Shown piece by piece: positions 21,785 through 29,955 of a stretch of DNA of 64,000 nucleotides (positions are counted from its first letter, which is position 1; each line of letters opens with the position of its first letter). Source of the stretch: Alkalihalobacillus deserti (GTDB taxonomy: Bacteria > Bacillota > Bacilli > Bacillales > Bacillaceae_D). The notes below the pieces were generated by a model, which made no database searches, was not told where the DNA came from, and saw nothing but the letters and a program-made list of their open reading frames with translations. Location of the stretch: assembly GCF_020734105.1 (NCBI RefSeq), contig NZ_JAJAFR010000016.1, positions 1 through 64,000 of the forward strand, given 5' to 3'. Position numbers and translations under genes: made by a program.

Positions 21785-23015
21785 CACACGCTAGTTTTTT
21801 TTCGCGTGTTTTAGGGCCTAACTTAACGTCTAAGTAAAGACCGATTCGTTGAATAGGGTCTTTAAGTTCGATATTGGTAATCTCTTGAATCCTTTTTAAA
21901 CGATAGCTTAGTGTATTGACGTGTATATGGAGTTCTTTTGCAGCCTCATTCATATTTGTATCTTTGCTTAAAATTACTTCAAGAGTTTCATATAAAGATG
22001 TCGCATGCTGTTTGTCATATAATTTAATTTGCTGAAGGGCCGGATTCATGACCAAATTCTTTTCATCTTGTAACAAAATATCGAGATGTCGGAAAACCCC
22101 TAGTTCGTGATAAAAAAAAGCACGCTTCATTATTACGTCACGATTCTGTTTTAGTTCAACAACCTTTTTAGCCTCATGGTAACTCTCAGTTAATTTAGAA
22201 TAATCATTATATAAATAGCCACAACCAATGTGGATATTCTCAACTTTAAAGCGTTCTTTCATTTGGAGTTGTAGAGTCTCCATAAAATGAATCAAGTCCG
22301 TTTTTCTCGAATGATTATGAACAGGGTTAACAAGACAAATCATTTGATCTTCATCAATCGTATGAATAAGCATCGTAACCTTACTAGTTGTTTTGATAAT
22401 ATACATGATGTTTCGGTAAAGAACATCAGATATTTCTTCAAATTGAAAGATCATAATTGCTAAAGTTTGCGCTCTAATATTTACTTTCTCAAGCAAAAGA
22501 GCCGTATTTTCGTGTGTCGTTGTATCTGTGATAATCTGCCAGAGTAATTGTTGATGATTTTTTTCACGACGCTTTTTTTGAAGATTCAATTGAAGCAGTA
22601 AATTTTTTGCTTTGCTCGCAGCTAGTTTTAATAGTTGTTTTTCTTGATCTGAGAGTTTTGTATCGACTTCAATCACCCAAATATAACCTAGTACTTCACT
22701 GTTTTTACGAATGGAAACAGCAACACGATTACGAAGACCCAATTCTGAGATACTATGAATATCTAATGGCTCGTTGCTTTGATTTAAGGCCGGAATCACG
22801 CCATCTTTCCAGAAGCGGTTAATCACCTTTTCCGGCACACGCCTGCCGATAATCGTAGAAATTCTAGTGGCGTCTGTTGTATCGTCATGCGAACTGTAAG
22901 CTAATAATTGATGGTTAGCATCTTCGAGAGTGACTGGGCAATTAAGAACATTACTAACTGTGTCAACGAAGTCTTCAAGGGAATCGAAAACACGGTCAAA
23001 TTTTTTTATATCCAT
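21762..23015 (-). CDS. PucR/CdaR-family transcriptional regulator
   Basis: A 417-aa regulator. The N-terminal two thirds form a sensor and GGDEF-like region (residues 1-300). The C-terminal PucR HTH contains NEAAKELHIHVNTLSYRLKRIQEI near residue 355 and DPIQRIGLYLDVKL near 385. Start at 23015 has GGAG nine bases upstream. The last residues (ACARPLKKV) are encoded by the inverted-repeat element at 21622-21784, so the natural C-terminus was probably replaced. Neighbouring adeC makes purine control possible, but relatives regulate many catabolic genes; the target is unknown. Confidence 0.85.
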   Translation of the reverse strand: MDIKKFDRVFDSLEDFVDTVSNVLNCPVTLEDANHQLLAYSSHDDTTDATRISTIIGRRVPEKVINRFWKDGVIPALNQSNEPLDIHSISELGLRNRVAVSIRKNSEVLGYIWVIEVDTKLSDQEKQLLKLAASKAKNLLLQLNLQKKRREKNHQQLLWQIITDTTTHENTALLLEKVNIRAQTLAIMIFQFEEISDVLYRNIMYIIKTTSKVTMLIHTIDEDQMICLVNPVHNHSRKTDLIHFMETLQLQMKERFKVENIHIGCGYLYNDYSKLTESYHEAKKVVELKQNRDVIMKRAFFYHELGVFRHLDILLQDEKNLVMNPALQQIKLYDKQHATSLYETLEVILSKDTNMNEAAKELHIHVNTLSYRLKRIQEITNIELKDPIQRIGLYLDVKLGPKTREKKLACARPLKKV

Positions 23016-23101
23016 GATTTAACTCCTACTATTCTCACCGTTTGATACTAGTTACTATAGCATAAGTTATAAAAATAAACTTGCGCTCACTATCAAATAG
23101 T

Positions 23102-23131
23102 ATCATTATCATTATATATAATGATAATGAT
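23102..23131. promoter_or_regulatory. Perfect 30-bp palindrome, candidate operator
   Basis: The 30 bases centred at 23116/23117 are identical to their own complement, made of ATCATTATCATTAT arms around TATA. It ends 13 bp before the start of the interrupted HTH gene and could be its autoregulatory operator. The GATAAT units also recall Fur-type boxes, but they are arranged differently. Confidence 0.55.
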
Positions 23132-23144
23132 GAAAGGGGCTCAT

Positions 23145-23678
23145 ATGAAATCTAAAAAAGCCGACCTTATGCTTCATCCAGTCCGTATGTGAATTATTCA
23201 AGCGTTACTCTCATATGAGAAAATGACGGTTGTGCAATTATTAGAAAAACTTGAGGATATTCCTCAAGCGACAATGTACCGTCATCTAAAGCAACTAAAC
23301 GATGCAAACCTGATTGAAGTTATTGAAACAAATAAAGTAAGGGGAACAATTGAAAAAAACTATGCGGTCAAGAAAGAAAATGTAAAATTATCCGAGTCGG
23401 ATATAGAACATACTTCAGTTGAAGAACATCTACGTTATTTTATGACGTATCAGGCTAATTTGCTTAAGGAGTTTGAGCAATATGCGAATAAACCCCAACC
23501 AGTTCAGTATAAAGAAGATGGGTTGGGGTACTGGCAAGCAACTCTACATTTAACCAACGATGAAATGAATCAATTTGGAAAGGAACTAAGCGAGGTAGTT
23601 CAAAAATGGACGGAGGTTAAAGCTTCTGAAAAACGGCAAGCAAGAACTTTTGCAACGATGTTTATTCCGCAAAAATAA
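23145..23678 (+). pseudogene. ArsR-like HTH regulator interrupted by an in-frame stop
   Basis: From ATG 23145 (GAAAGGGGC upstream) the reading frame gives MKSKKADLMLHPVRM, then TGA at 23190-23192, then IIQALLSYEKMTVVQLLEKL and on to 23678. The usual residue after HPVRM is Arg, so a single CGA-to-TGA change explains the stop. The remainder (about 178 codons in all) is intact: winged helix with ATMYRHLKQLNDANLI and a C-terminal domain. A shorter product from ATG 23223 would lack helix 1. Most likely inactivated, unless the stop is a sequencing error. Confidence 0.75.
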
Positions 23679-23693
23679 TGGGAGGGAACTCGG

Positions 23694-24312
23694 ATGAATG
23701 AAAGAGAGATACAGTTTGAAAGCAGTATAAAAGTTTTTGGTACGATAACTATTCCTACATCTTCTGATGATAAGAAGATGGCTATTCTACTTGTTCCAGG
23801 ATCAGGTCCTTTAGATCGTAGTGGTAACGGAAAAAGAAAAAGCCAAACATTAAATTATACAAACAGCTAGCCTCCTTCTTAACGAGAAATGGATTTATCA
23901 CATTACGCTTTGAGAAGTGCGGGACTGGAAAAAGTGAAGCCGCCTTTATGGAAGCGGGCTTTTGAGATTTGGTTGAGGATGCTAGGGCTGCCATTAAATT
24001 TCTAAAAGAAGAGCAGTTGGTTGATTCTGATAAAATGTCTATAAAGGGCTCTCAGAGGTTGAGTGTCAAATTCTTGCGGTTACTGGTGCAAAGGATCTTC
24101 AAGCAACTCCGGAACGAGTATATGAGACAGGAAAGTATACAAATGTCGAAACGGAAGCTCACATTATTGATGGAATGAACCATATGCTCAGGGATCAAGA
24201 AGAAGATATAGGTATACTTCAATTGAAAAAAACATACAAAAATGTAGGGAGACAACCGTTTTCATCTGCTTTTTTAGAATTGCTAAGATCATGGTTGAAT
24301 AAGCATGTCTGA
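23694..24312 (+). pseudogene. Alpha/beta hydrolase, degraded
   Basis: Starting at ATG 23694 (GGGAGGGAACTCGG upstream), the frame gives MNEREIQFESSIKVFGTITI and LLVPGSGPLDRSGNG. It then shifts frame near 23845, resumes with LASFLTRNGFITLRFEKCGTG, meets a stop (GCGGGCTTTTGA), and continues as DLVEDARAAIKFL. Around 24045 the nucleophile region appears deleted. It ends with VTGAKDLQATPE and IIDGMNHMLRDQ, the domain containing the catalytic His. At least one frameshift, one stop and one deletion make it non-functional. It lies 15 bp after the interrupted HTH gene, which suggests a decaying operon. Confidence 0.8.
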
Positions 24313-24511
24313 TTTACTAAAGTATATTCTTATTGTGTTTATTGTTATCTTTCAACTCGGAGGATTGGTTCTTTTATTTTTCAATAAGGCTTGGGCCATC
24401 ATTGCTTTTTTTACTTATGGAGTTCTTTTACTGATATTATTAGTTGTTTTTATTGTGGAGCGTAGGAAAGAAAAAAAGGAGGAAATCGATTATGATGATT
24501 GTGACTACTGA
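24305..24511 (+). CDS. Small two-TM membrane protein
   Basis: A 68-aa protein with two hydrophobic helices (about residues 6-25 and 29-51) followed by a charged tail ERRKEKKEEIDYDDCDY. The start overlaps the end of the hydrolase pseudogene, with no strong RBS. The stop lies 20 bases inside the next gene, so the two overlap and may be co-translated. No family recognised. Confidence 0.6.
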   Translation: MSDLLKYILIVFIVIFQLGGLVLLFFNKAWAIIAFFTYGVLLLILLVVFIVERRKEKKEEIDYDDCDY

Positions 24512-24812
24512 TCAAGTAGCTGGGTATGAAATAACGGATGTTATGGGGTATGTCAAAGGAAGTACAATTCAAACCAAGCACATTGGGCGTGATATCACGG
24601 CAAGTTTAAAAGGTATTGTCGGTGGTGAGATTAAGGGATATAACGAGATGATGACGGAAGCTCGTAAATTAGCGATGCATCGTATGGTTCAAGAAGCAGA
24701 AGAAAAAGGAGCAAATGCTATTATCGGAATGCGCATGCAAACGTCAACAGTGATGAGTGCAGCGGCTGAAATTATTACGTATGGGACGGCTGTTGTGATT
24801 GAGAAGAAATAG
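24492..24812 (+). CDS. YbjQ/UPF0145 family protein
   Basis: A 106-aa member of the YbjQ (UPF0145, putative heavy-metal-binding) family: TTDQVAGYEITDVMGYVKGS at the N-terminus, then GGEIKGYNEMMTEAR near 51 and EKGANAIIGMRMQTS near 73. It probably forms pentameric rings as in solved relatives; its role is unknown. ATG 24492 follows AAGGAGG by eight bases, better than an upstream start. It overlaps the small membrane gene. Confidence 0.88.
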   Translation: MMIVTTDQVAGYEITDVMGYVKGSTIQTKHIGRDITASLKGIVGGEIKGYNEMMTEARKLAMHRMVQEAEEKGANAIIGMRMQTSTVMSAAAEIITYGTAVVIEKK

Positions 24813-24823
24813 AAGAATCGTAT

Positions 24824-24857
24824 CGTCTAGAGGAAAGCGCATTTGGACGTTTTTTTA
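24824..24857 (+). terminator. Terminator after the YbjQ-family gene
   Basis: CGTCTA pairs with TGGACG around a GAGGAAAGCGCATT loop and is followed by seven to eight Ts. The stem is short. Confidence 0.5.
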
Positions 24858-24878
24858 ATTTGTAAAAGGAACTTAGAC

Positions 24879-24907
24879 TTGCAATCTCGCACTGACTCTA
24901 TTACTAT
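24879..24907 (+). promoter_or_regulatory. Candidate sigma-A promoter of the nrd operon
   Basis: TTGCAA (24879-24884), a 17-bp spacer and TACTAT (24902-24907). Transcription would begin near 24914, upstream of the cobalamin aptamer. Confidence 0.5.
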
Positions 24908-24955
24908 ATACAATATATCGTAATCTAGTGTTTTGATTATAACTATATATTGATT
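24901..24955. promoter_or_regulatory. Two candidate NrdR boxes
   Basis: Compared with the NrdR consensus ACACWATATATWGTGT, 24901-24916 has the core CTATATACAAT and 24940-24955 has the core CTATATATTG. Matches are about 11 and 12 of 16. The first overlaps the proposed -10 element. Their 39-bp offset is near, but not exactly, the usual multiple of helical turns. The AT-rich background makes chance matches possible. Confidence 0.4.
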
Positions 24956-24965
24956 TAAGCGGAAT

Positions 24966-25124
24966 AATAGGTGCCGTACGGCTTAATAGGGAATCTGGTG
25001 AAAAACCAGAACTGTCCCCGCAACTGTAAGTGTCGACAATTCAGAGAATACCACTGTGTTAGCAATGATGACACGGGAAGGTTCTGAGGAGGTTGAAACA
25101 CGAGTCAGGAGACCTACCTATATT
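24966..25124 (+). ncRNA. Cobalamin riboswitch
   Basis: Canonical B12 element: AATAGGT / ACCTATATT closing stem, GGTGCC opening, TAATAGGGAA, GGTGAAAAACCAGAACTG, the CCCCGCAACTGTAAG core, the B12 box variant ACCACTG near 25052, and GACACGGGAAGG. The 3' side AGTCAGGAGACCTACC closes the aptamer. Adenosylcobalamin binding would switch off the downstream class I ribonucleotide reductase. Confidence 0.95.
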
Positions 25125-25220
25125 CCTCAGTCAGGTTTCTTCGGGGTGTGAGAAGTGAGACGGCAATTAACATCGACAATGAAGTTTAGTTGTTTGTGTG
25201 TCTTTCTCTTACGCCGTTTT

Positions 25221-25257
25221 ACGCTCTTCCTTATAGCTGAGGAAGAGCGTTTTTTAT
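25221..25257 (+). terminator. Expression-platform terminator before nrdA
   Basis: A 10-bp perfect stem ACGCTCTTCC / GGAAGAGCGT followed by TTTTTATTT, about 100 bp after the cobalamin aptamer and 26 bp before the coding start. It implies transcriptional attenuation. Confidence 0.9.
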
Positions 25258-25282
25258 TTAGATTATGAGGAGTGGTTGTTTA

Positions 25283-27463
25283 ATGGATACGATGACGGTA
25301 GAAAAATCTTTAGTTGAAGAATTGAAAAATAGATTTCCAGACCTATCTATTGCTGAATGGTGGAAAGAAGAATCAACCTGGGAAAAGCGAGCGCTTGATG
25401 CCTTAAACTTTCTTGATACGGACCAACCTGATTGGACGTATATTGCTGCGCAAGCTTATTTAAATTCACTTTACGAGGAAGTAACAAAAGTAAGAGGATG
25501 GTCCACAGATTGGAAGGTTGGATTTGCTGATTGGGTAAAGAAGCTGATTGAAGATGGCTTCTATGACCAAAGACTGCAAAGCTATTCAAAAAAAGAATTA
25601 ACGGAATTAGCTCACTCGATCACATTGGAACAAGATCAACATTTTACATACATTGGAATCAAAACTCTTGCTGATCGTTATTTAACTAGGCACTTTGACC
25701 GAACTTTACTTGAGCTACCACAGGAGCGATGGATGGTGATAGCCATGACGTTAATGGTAGAAGAACCAATAGAAAAAAGACTAGAACTAGTAAAAGAAAG
25801 TTACTGGGCTTTATCAAATTTATATATGACAGTTGCGACGCCAACTCTTGCAAATGCTGGTAAAAAAGATGGACAGCTTTCGAGTTGTTTTATTGATACG
25901 GTAGAAGATGATTTAAGGTCTATTTTTGATAGTTGTACAGATGCGGCAACAGTGAGTAAAAATGGAGGTGGTTTGGGACTTTATCTCGGGAAAATTCGTG
26001 CAAAAGGCTCATCTATCCGTGGTTTTAAGGGGGTATCATCAGGTGTGATCCCTTGGATGAAGCAATTAAATAATGTAGCTGTAAGTGTCGATCAGCTTGG
26101 ACAACGTCAAGGGGCAATTGCTGTTTATTTGGATGTCTGGCATAAAGATATTTTTTCCTTTCTTGATGCAAAACTAAATAATGGCGATGAACGACAACGA
26201 ACTCATGATTTGTTCACGGCCATTTCAATTCCAGACGTGTTCATGGAGGCCGTTGATAATCGTGAGTATTGGTATTTGTTCGATCCTCATGAAGTGCGTC
26301 AAGTAATGGGTTTTTCACTTGAAGATTATTATGATGAGGAAAAAGGAAACGGATCTTTCCGAGAAAAGTATCAATTGTGTATTGAAAATCAAAAATTATC
26401 AAGAACAGAAGTCCAAGCAATTGATATTATGAAGCGAATCATGCTTTCACAATTGGAGACAGGTAGTCCGTTCATGTTTTATCGGGATACGGTTAACCGT
26501 CTTAACTCAAACCGTCATAAAGGCATGATTTATGGTTCGAATCTTTGTACGGAAATTATGCAAAACATGAGTCCCACCGTAATTGAAGAAGAAACAACAG
26601 AAGACGGAAAAATCATTACGACTAAAACACCTGGTGACTTTGTCGTTTGCAATCTGTCTTCTATTGCACTAGCAAGAGCGGTAAATGATGATGTACTTGA
26701 CCGATTGATTTCGATTCAAGTAAGAATGCTTGATAATGTCATTGACTTAAACACGATTGAAGTAAAGCAAGCTCAGTTGACAAATGAAAAATACCGTGCC
26801 GTTGGGCTAGGTACGTTCGGATGGCATCACTTACTAGCAACAAATGGAATCCGATGGGAAAGTGAAGAAGCGGTTGTCTATGCAGATGAAGTCTATGAAG
26901 AAATTGCTTATCTAACTGTGAAAGCCTCCTTGCAGCTTGCAAAAGAGAAAGGAGCTTATCCAGCTTTTGCAGGCTCGGATTGGGAAACAGGAGAATTCTT
27001 TGATAGACGAAAGTACGATTCTACAAGGTGGAATGATTTAAGAGCTGAAGTGAATGAGTATGGAATTCGAAATGGCTATTTAATGGCTGTTGCGCCAAAT
27101 GCAACGACCTCATTAATAGCAGGTTCAACCGCTTCCATCGATCCGATTTTTGCAAAATCGTATATGGAAGAAAAGAAAAATTATCGGATCCCTGTTGTCG
27201 CACCAGATTTAAATGCTGAAACAACGTGGCTGTACAAGCCGGCGCACGTCATCGATCAAAAGTGGAGTATACGTCAAAATGCGAAAAGACAGCGTCATGT
27301 TGATCAAGGCATTTCTTTTAATCTCTATGTTCCAAACACGGTAAGAGCAAAAGATCTACTAGAAATGCACCTACTAGCCTGGGAGAATGGTTTGAAAACG
27401 ACCTATTATATCAGATCGACATCTGTTTCAATAGAAGATGATTGCGAAAGTTGTTCTAGTTAA
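25283..27463 (+). CDS. nrdA: Class I ribonucleoside-diphosphate reductase, alpha subunit
   Basis: A 726-aa catalytic subunit reducing ribonucleotides to deoxyribonucleotides. Visible motifs: TPTLANAGKKDGQLSSCF with the first redox Cys (near residue 205), KNGGGLGLYLG near 228, SNLCTEIM with the active-site Cys and Glu (near 420), PNATTS near 610, and a C-terminal CESC thiol pair for thioredoxin. The N-terminus lacks an obvious ATP-cone. Start at ATG 25283, ten bases after AGGAG; an upstream ATG at 25265 overlaps the RBS. Control is by cobalamin riboswitch and possibly NrdR. NrdA versus NrdE naming is uncertain. Confidence 0.93.
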   Translation: MDTMTVEKSLVEELKNRFPDLSIAEWWKEESTWEKRALDALNFLDTDQPDWTYIAAQAYLNSLYEEVTKVRGWSTDWKVGFADWVKKLIEDGFYDQRLQSYSKKELTELAHSITLEQDQHFTYIGIKTLADRYLTRHFDRTLLELPQERWMVIAMTLMVEEPIEKRLELVKESYWALSNLYMTVATPTLANAGKKDGQLSSCFIDTVEDDLRSIFDSCTDAATVSKNGGGLGLYLGKIRAKGSSIRGFKGVSSGVIPWMKQLNNVAVSVDQLGQRQGAIAVYLDVWHKDIFSFLDAKLNNGDERQRTHDLFTAISIPDVFMEAVDNREYWYLFDPHEVRQVMGFSLEDYYDEEKGNGSFREKYQLCIENQKLSRTEVQAIDIMKRIMLSQLETGSPFMFYRDTVNRLNSNRHKGMIYGSNLCTEIMQNMSPTVIEEETTEDGKIITTKTPGDFVVCNLSSIALARAVNDDVLDRLISIQVRMLDNVIDLNTIEVKQAQLTNEKYRAVGLGTFGWHHLLATNGIRWESEEAVVYADEVYEEIAYLTVKASLQLAKEKGAYPAFAGSDWETGEFFDRRKYDSTRWNDLRAEVNEYGIRNGYLMAVAPNATTSLIAGSTASIDPIFAKSYMEEKKNYRIPVVAPDLNAETTWLYKPAHVIDQKWSIRQNAKRQRHVDQGISFNLYVPNTVRAKDLLEMHLLAWENGLKTTYYIRSTSVSIEDDCESCSS

Positions 27464-27478
27464 CAAGAGGGGGAATGA

Positions 27479-28519
27479 GTGTTGGATCGAATGCAAAAAC
27501 GTAAATTATATGATGTCAAAGCACCGAATGCTTCAACGGCATTAATCAATGGAAGAAGTTCGAATGTTTTAAATTGGGATGATGTCCGTTTTTCATGGGC
27601 CTATCCTTTATATAAAAATATGTTAGCCAACTTCTGGACGCCTTTTGAAATTAATATGACCCATGATGCAAAACAGTTTCCAGCCCTTACACAGGATGAA
27701 CAGGAAGCGTTTAAAAAGATTATTGGCTTACTAGCTTTTCTTGATAGCATACAGACCGACTATACGCTACGTGTGGCTGACTATTTAACAGATTCAAGTA
27801 TGGCAGCGCTGATGAGTGTGCTTTCTTTTCAAGAGGTAGTTCATAATCAAAGCTATTCTTATGTTCTCTCGAGTCTTGTTCCAAAGGCCACACAAGATGA
27901 GATTTATGAATACTGGAAGCATGATCCCGTGCTTCGTGAACGAAATGAATTTATCGTTGATGGCTATGAGAAATTTTCCTCGGATCCAACACCGGAAACA
28001 TTAGCCAAATCCATTGTTTATGATGTGATCTTAGAAGGCTTAAATTTCTATTCAGGTTTTGCATTTTTCTATAATTTAGCTCGTAACCAAAAAATGGTAT
28101 CTACGTCAACGATGATAAATTACATTAATCGTGATGAACAGCTTCATGTCTATTACTTTACTAATCTATACAAAGAACTTTTAAAAGAAAATCCAGAACT
28201 AGATACACAAGCAATGAATCAGTTTGTTGAGGATGCTTTTAAGAAGGCGACCGATCTTGAGATCGAGTGGTTCCGTTATGTTATTGGAGATAAATTAGAT
28301 GGAATTGATCCGCAAGAAATGGAATCGTACTTAAAATTCATGGCGAACAAACGAATCAAGCAGCTGGGTTATGAAGCAATTTTTCCGGATCATCGGACAA
28401 ACACAATGAGATGGATTAAAGCTTATGAGGATGTAAATGCAGCAAAGAGTGATTTCTTTGAACAAAAGTCACGCCAATATGCAAAAGTATCGAGTGACAA
28501 TGGCTTTGACGAGTTATAA
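27479..28519 (+). CDS. nrdB: Class I ribonucleotide reductase, beta subunit
   Basis: A 346-aa ferritin-like radical-generating subunit. Metal ligands are readable: Asp in FLDSIQT (near residue 84), Glu and His in QEVVHNQSY (near 114-117), Glu in LEGLNFY, and Glu/His in NRDEQLH. The radical Tyr lies four residues after the first His, as in tyrosyl-radical subclasses. A GTG start at 27479 follows AGAGGGGG by five bases. It is sixteen bases after nrdA, so the two form an operon ending in a strong terminator. The metal (Fe or Mn) cannot be told. Confidence 0.93.
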   Translation: MLDRMQKRKLYDVKAPNASTALINGRSSNVLNWDDVRFSWAYPLYKNMLANFWTPFEINMTHDAKQFPALTQDEQEAFKKIIGLLAFLDSIQTDYTLRVADYLTDSSMAALMSVLSFQEVVHNQSYSYVLSSLVPKATQDEIYEYWKHDPVLRERNEFIVDGYEKFSSDPTPETLAKSIVYDVILEGLNFYSGFAFFYNLARNQKMVSTSTMINYINRDEQLHVYYFTNLYKELLKENPELDTQAMNQFVEDAFKKATDLEIEWFRYVIGDKLDGIDPQEMESYLKFMANKRIKQLGYEAIFPDHRTNTMRWIKAYEDVNAAKSDFFEQKSRQYAKVSSDNGFDEL

Positions 28520-28546
28520 ATGTAATATTATTGTGTTAGATTTTCA

Positions 28547-28582
28547 AGAACCCTACCTTATATTAAAGGTAGGGTTCTTTTA
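28547..28582 (+). terminator. nrd operon terminator
   Basis: AAGAACCCTACCTT pairs with AAGGTAGGGTTCTT around TATTA, followed by a short T tract. Confidence 0.9.
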
Positions 28583-29174
28583 AAAGTAAAAAAAGGGAAG
28601 CGTGCACAGTTTTCTAACGTGTGGATGGCTAACACTTTTTTTGTTCTATGAACTGCTATTACTAACAATTGTTAAAAAAAGCTTTCAAGCAGTTTATTAG
28701 CAATCATGTCTAAAAACAGACAGAAAGAACGCTAATAAACCAGGGGAAATCGCAATGCAGGGTGAATTTTCACAATGAAGTCGAGTGAGCTGTTAACATC
28801 TGTATTTCACTGATATACGTAAAAAATCACAATTAATGCCCTTACGAAGTTCCTCAGGCTTGTCGTTATTGGAGTAATGGAAAAATGATACTGTTATTAT
28901 TTAGGTAATATAAACATGGACTAAACTATTTTGTCTGATTCTAACTCGATCTCCAGGTATATTTTACTTCTTTCCAAGCCTATTCCCTTTTGGAACAAGC
29001 TCTTAAATACAGATAGTATCGGCAAAACTAAAATATAATAGCTTAGCGCTTAGCAGGAGAGAATTTTAAAAATATTGGATATCATCCTCGGGCGACAACC
29101 TAACTCATCTTTGATATAATGACTAATCAGATATGTATTTTTGTTGGTAATTAGCATGTGCGGGAGTGGTAAAA
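28583..29174. other. 590-bp intergenic region before pcrB
   Basis: No open reading frame with a start and RBS, no known RNA motif and no clear repeat was found. It must contain the pcrB promoter near its right end, where TTGATATAATGACT at about 29111 offers a -10-like TATAAT. Confidence 0.5.
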
Positions 29175-29870
29175 ATGCTTGAGGTAAAAGAATGGAGACA
29201 TGTATTTAAATTAGATCCAAACAAGGAGTTAACAGATGAAGCATTAGAAGCTATTTGTGAGTCAGGTACAGACGGATTGATTATAGGTGGAACAGACGGG
29301 GTAACTCTTGATAATACCTTGCAGCTGCTTGCACGAGTTCGCCGGTATACCGTTTCGTGCGCACTTGAAATTTCAAATTTGGATGCGATTACGCCAGGAT
29401 TTGACTATTTCTTTATTCCATCTGTGATGAACAGTCCTGACTTAAAATGGGTTCAAGGCTATCATCACCAAGCAATTAAAGAGTTTGGGGCTATCATGAA
29501 TTGGGATGAAATAGCGGTTGAAGGCTATTGCATCTTGAATCCAGAAGCCAAAGCCGCGAAGCTAACAAAAGCCAAAACGAACATAACGACTGCAGATATT
29601 GTTGCCTATGCCCGTATGGCTGAGCACCTTTACCATTTCCCCATCTTTTATCTTGAATATAGTGGAACGTACGGTGATCCAAAGATTGTAAAAGACGTGT
29701 CTGCTGTATTGAAAAATACACAGTTATTTTATGGTGGCGGAATCCGTTCTGTGGAACAAGCAAGAGAAATGGCCCAGTTTGCGGATACTGTAGTTGTTGG
29801 GAACTTTATATATGAAGATTTAATTTCTTCATTAAAGACCGTGGAGGCTGTTAAAAGCACGAGTATATAA
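29175..29870 (+). CDS. pcrB: Heptaprenylglyceryl phosphate synthase PcrB
   Basis: A 231-aa TIM-barrel prenyltransferase adding a heptaprenyl chain to sn-glycerol-1-phosphate, a step toward archaeal-type ether lipids in Bacillus. It closely resembles B. subtilis Pcr[16 protein letters not shown] at the N-terminus, IIGGTDGVT near 39, [11 protein letters not shown] near 160 and YGGGIRS near 185. ATG 29175 follows GGGAG; an in-frame GTG at 29166 overlaps it. Upstream of pcrA as in B. subtilis. Confidence 0.95.
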   Translation: MLEVKEWRHVFKLDPNKELTDEALEAICESGTDGLIIGGTDGVTLDNTLQLLARVRRYTVSCALEISNLDAITPGFDYFFIPSVMNSPDLKWVQGYHHQAIKEFGAIMNWDEIAVEGYCILNPEAKAAKLTKAKTNITTADIVAYARMAEHLYHFPIFYLEYSGTYGDPKIVKDVSAVLKNTQLFYGGGIRSVEQAREMAQFADTVVVGNFIYEDLISSLKTVEAVKSTSI

Positions 29871-29955
29871 AATAGATTAACATAGGTAACAAGGAACATT
29901 GAAATCCAATTAAAAACAAGCTAAAATAAAAGAACATACGTTTGGTGGTGAGGGT

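Noticed and set aside
23223..23678. Functional short HTH regulator from ATG 23223
   Set aside because: The start lacks an RBS and would remove the first helix of the winged-helix domain; the upstream part is clearly homologous coding sequence.
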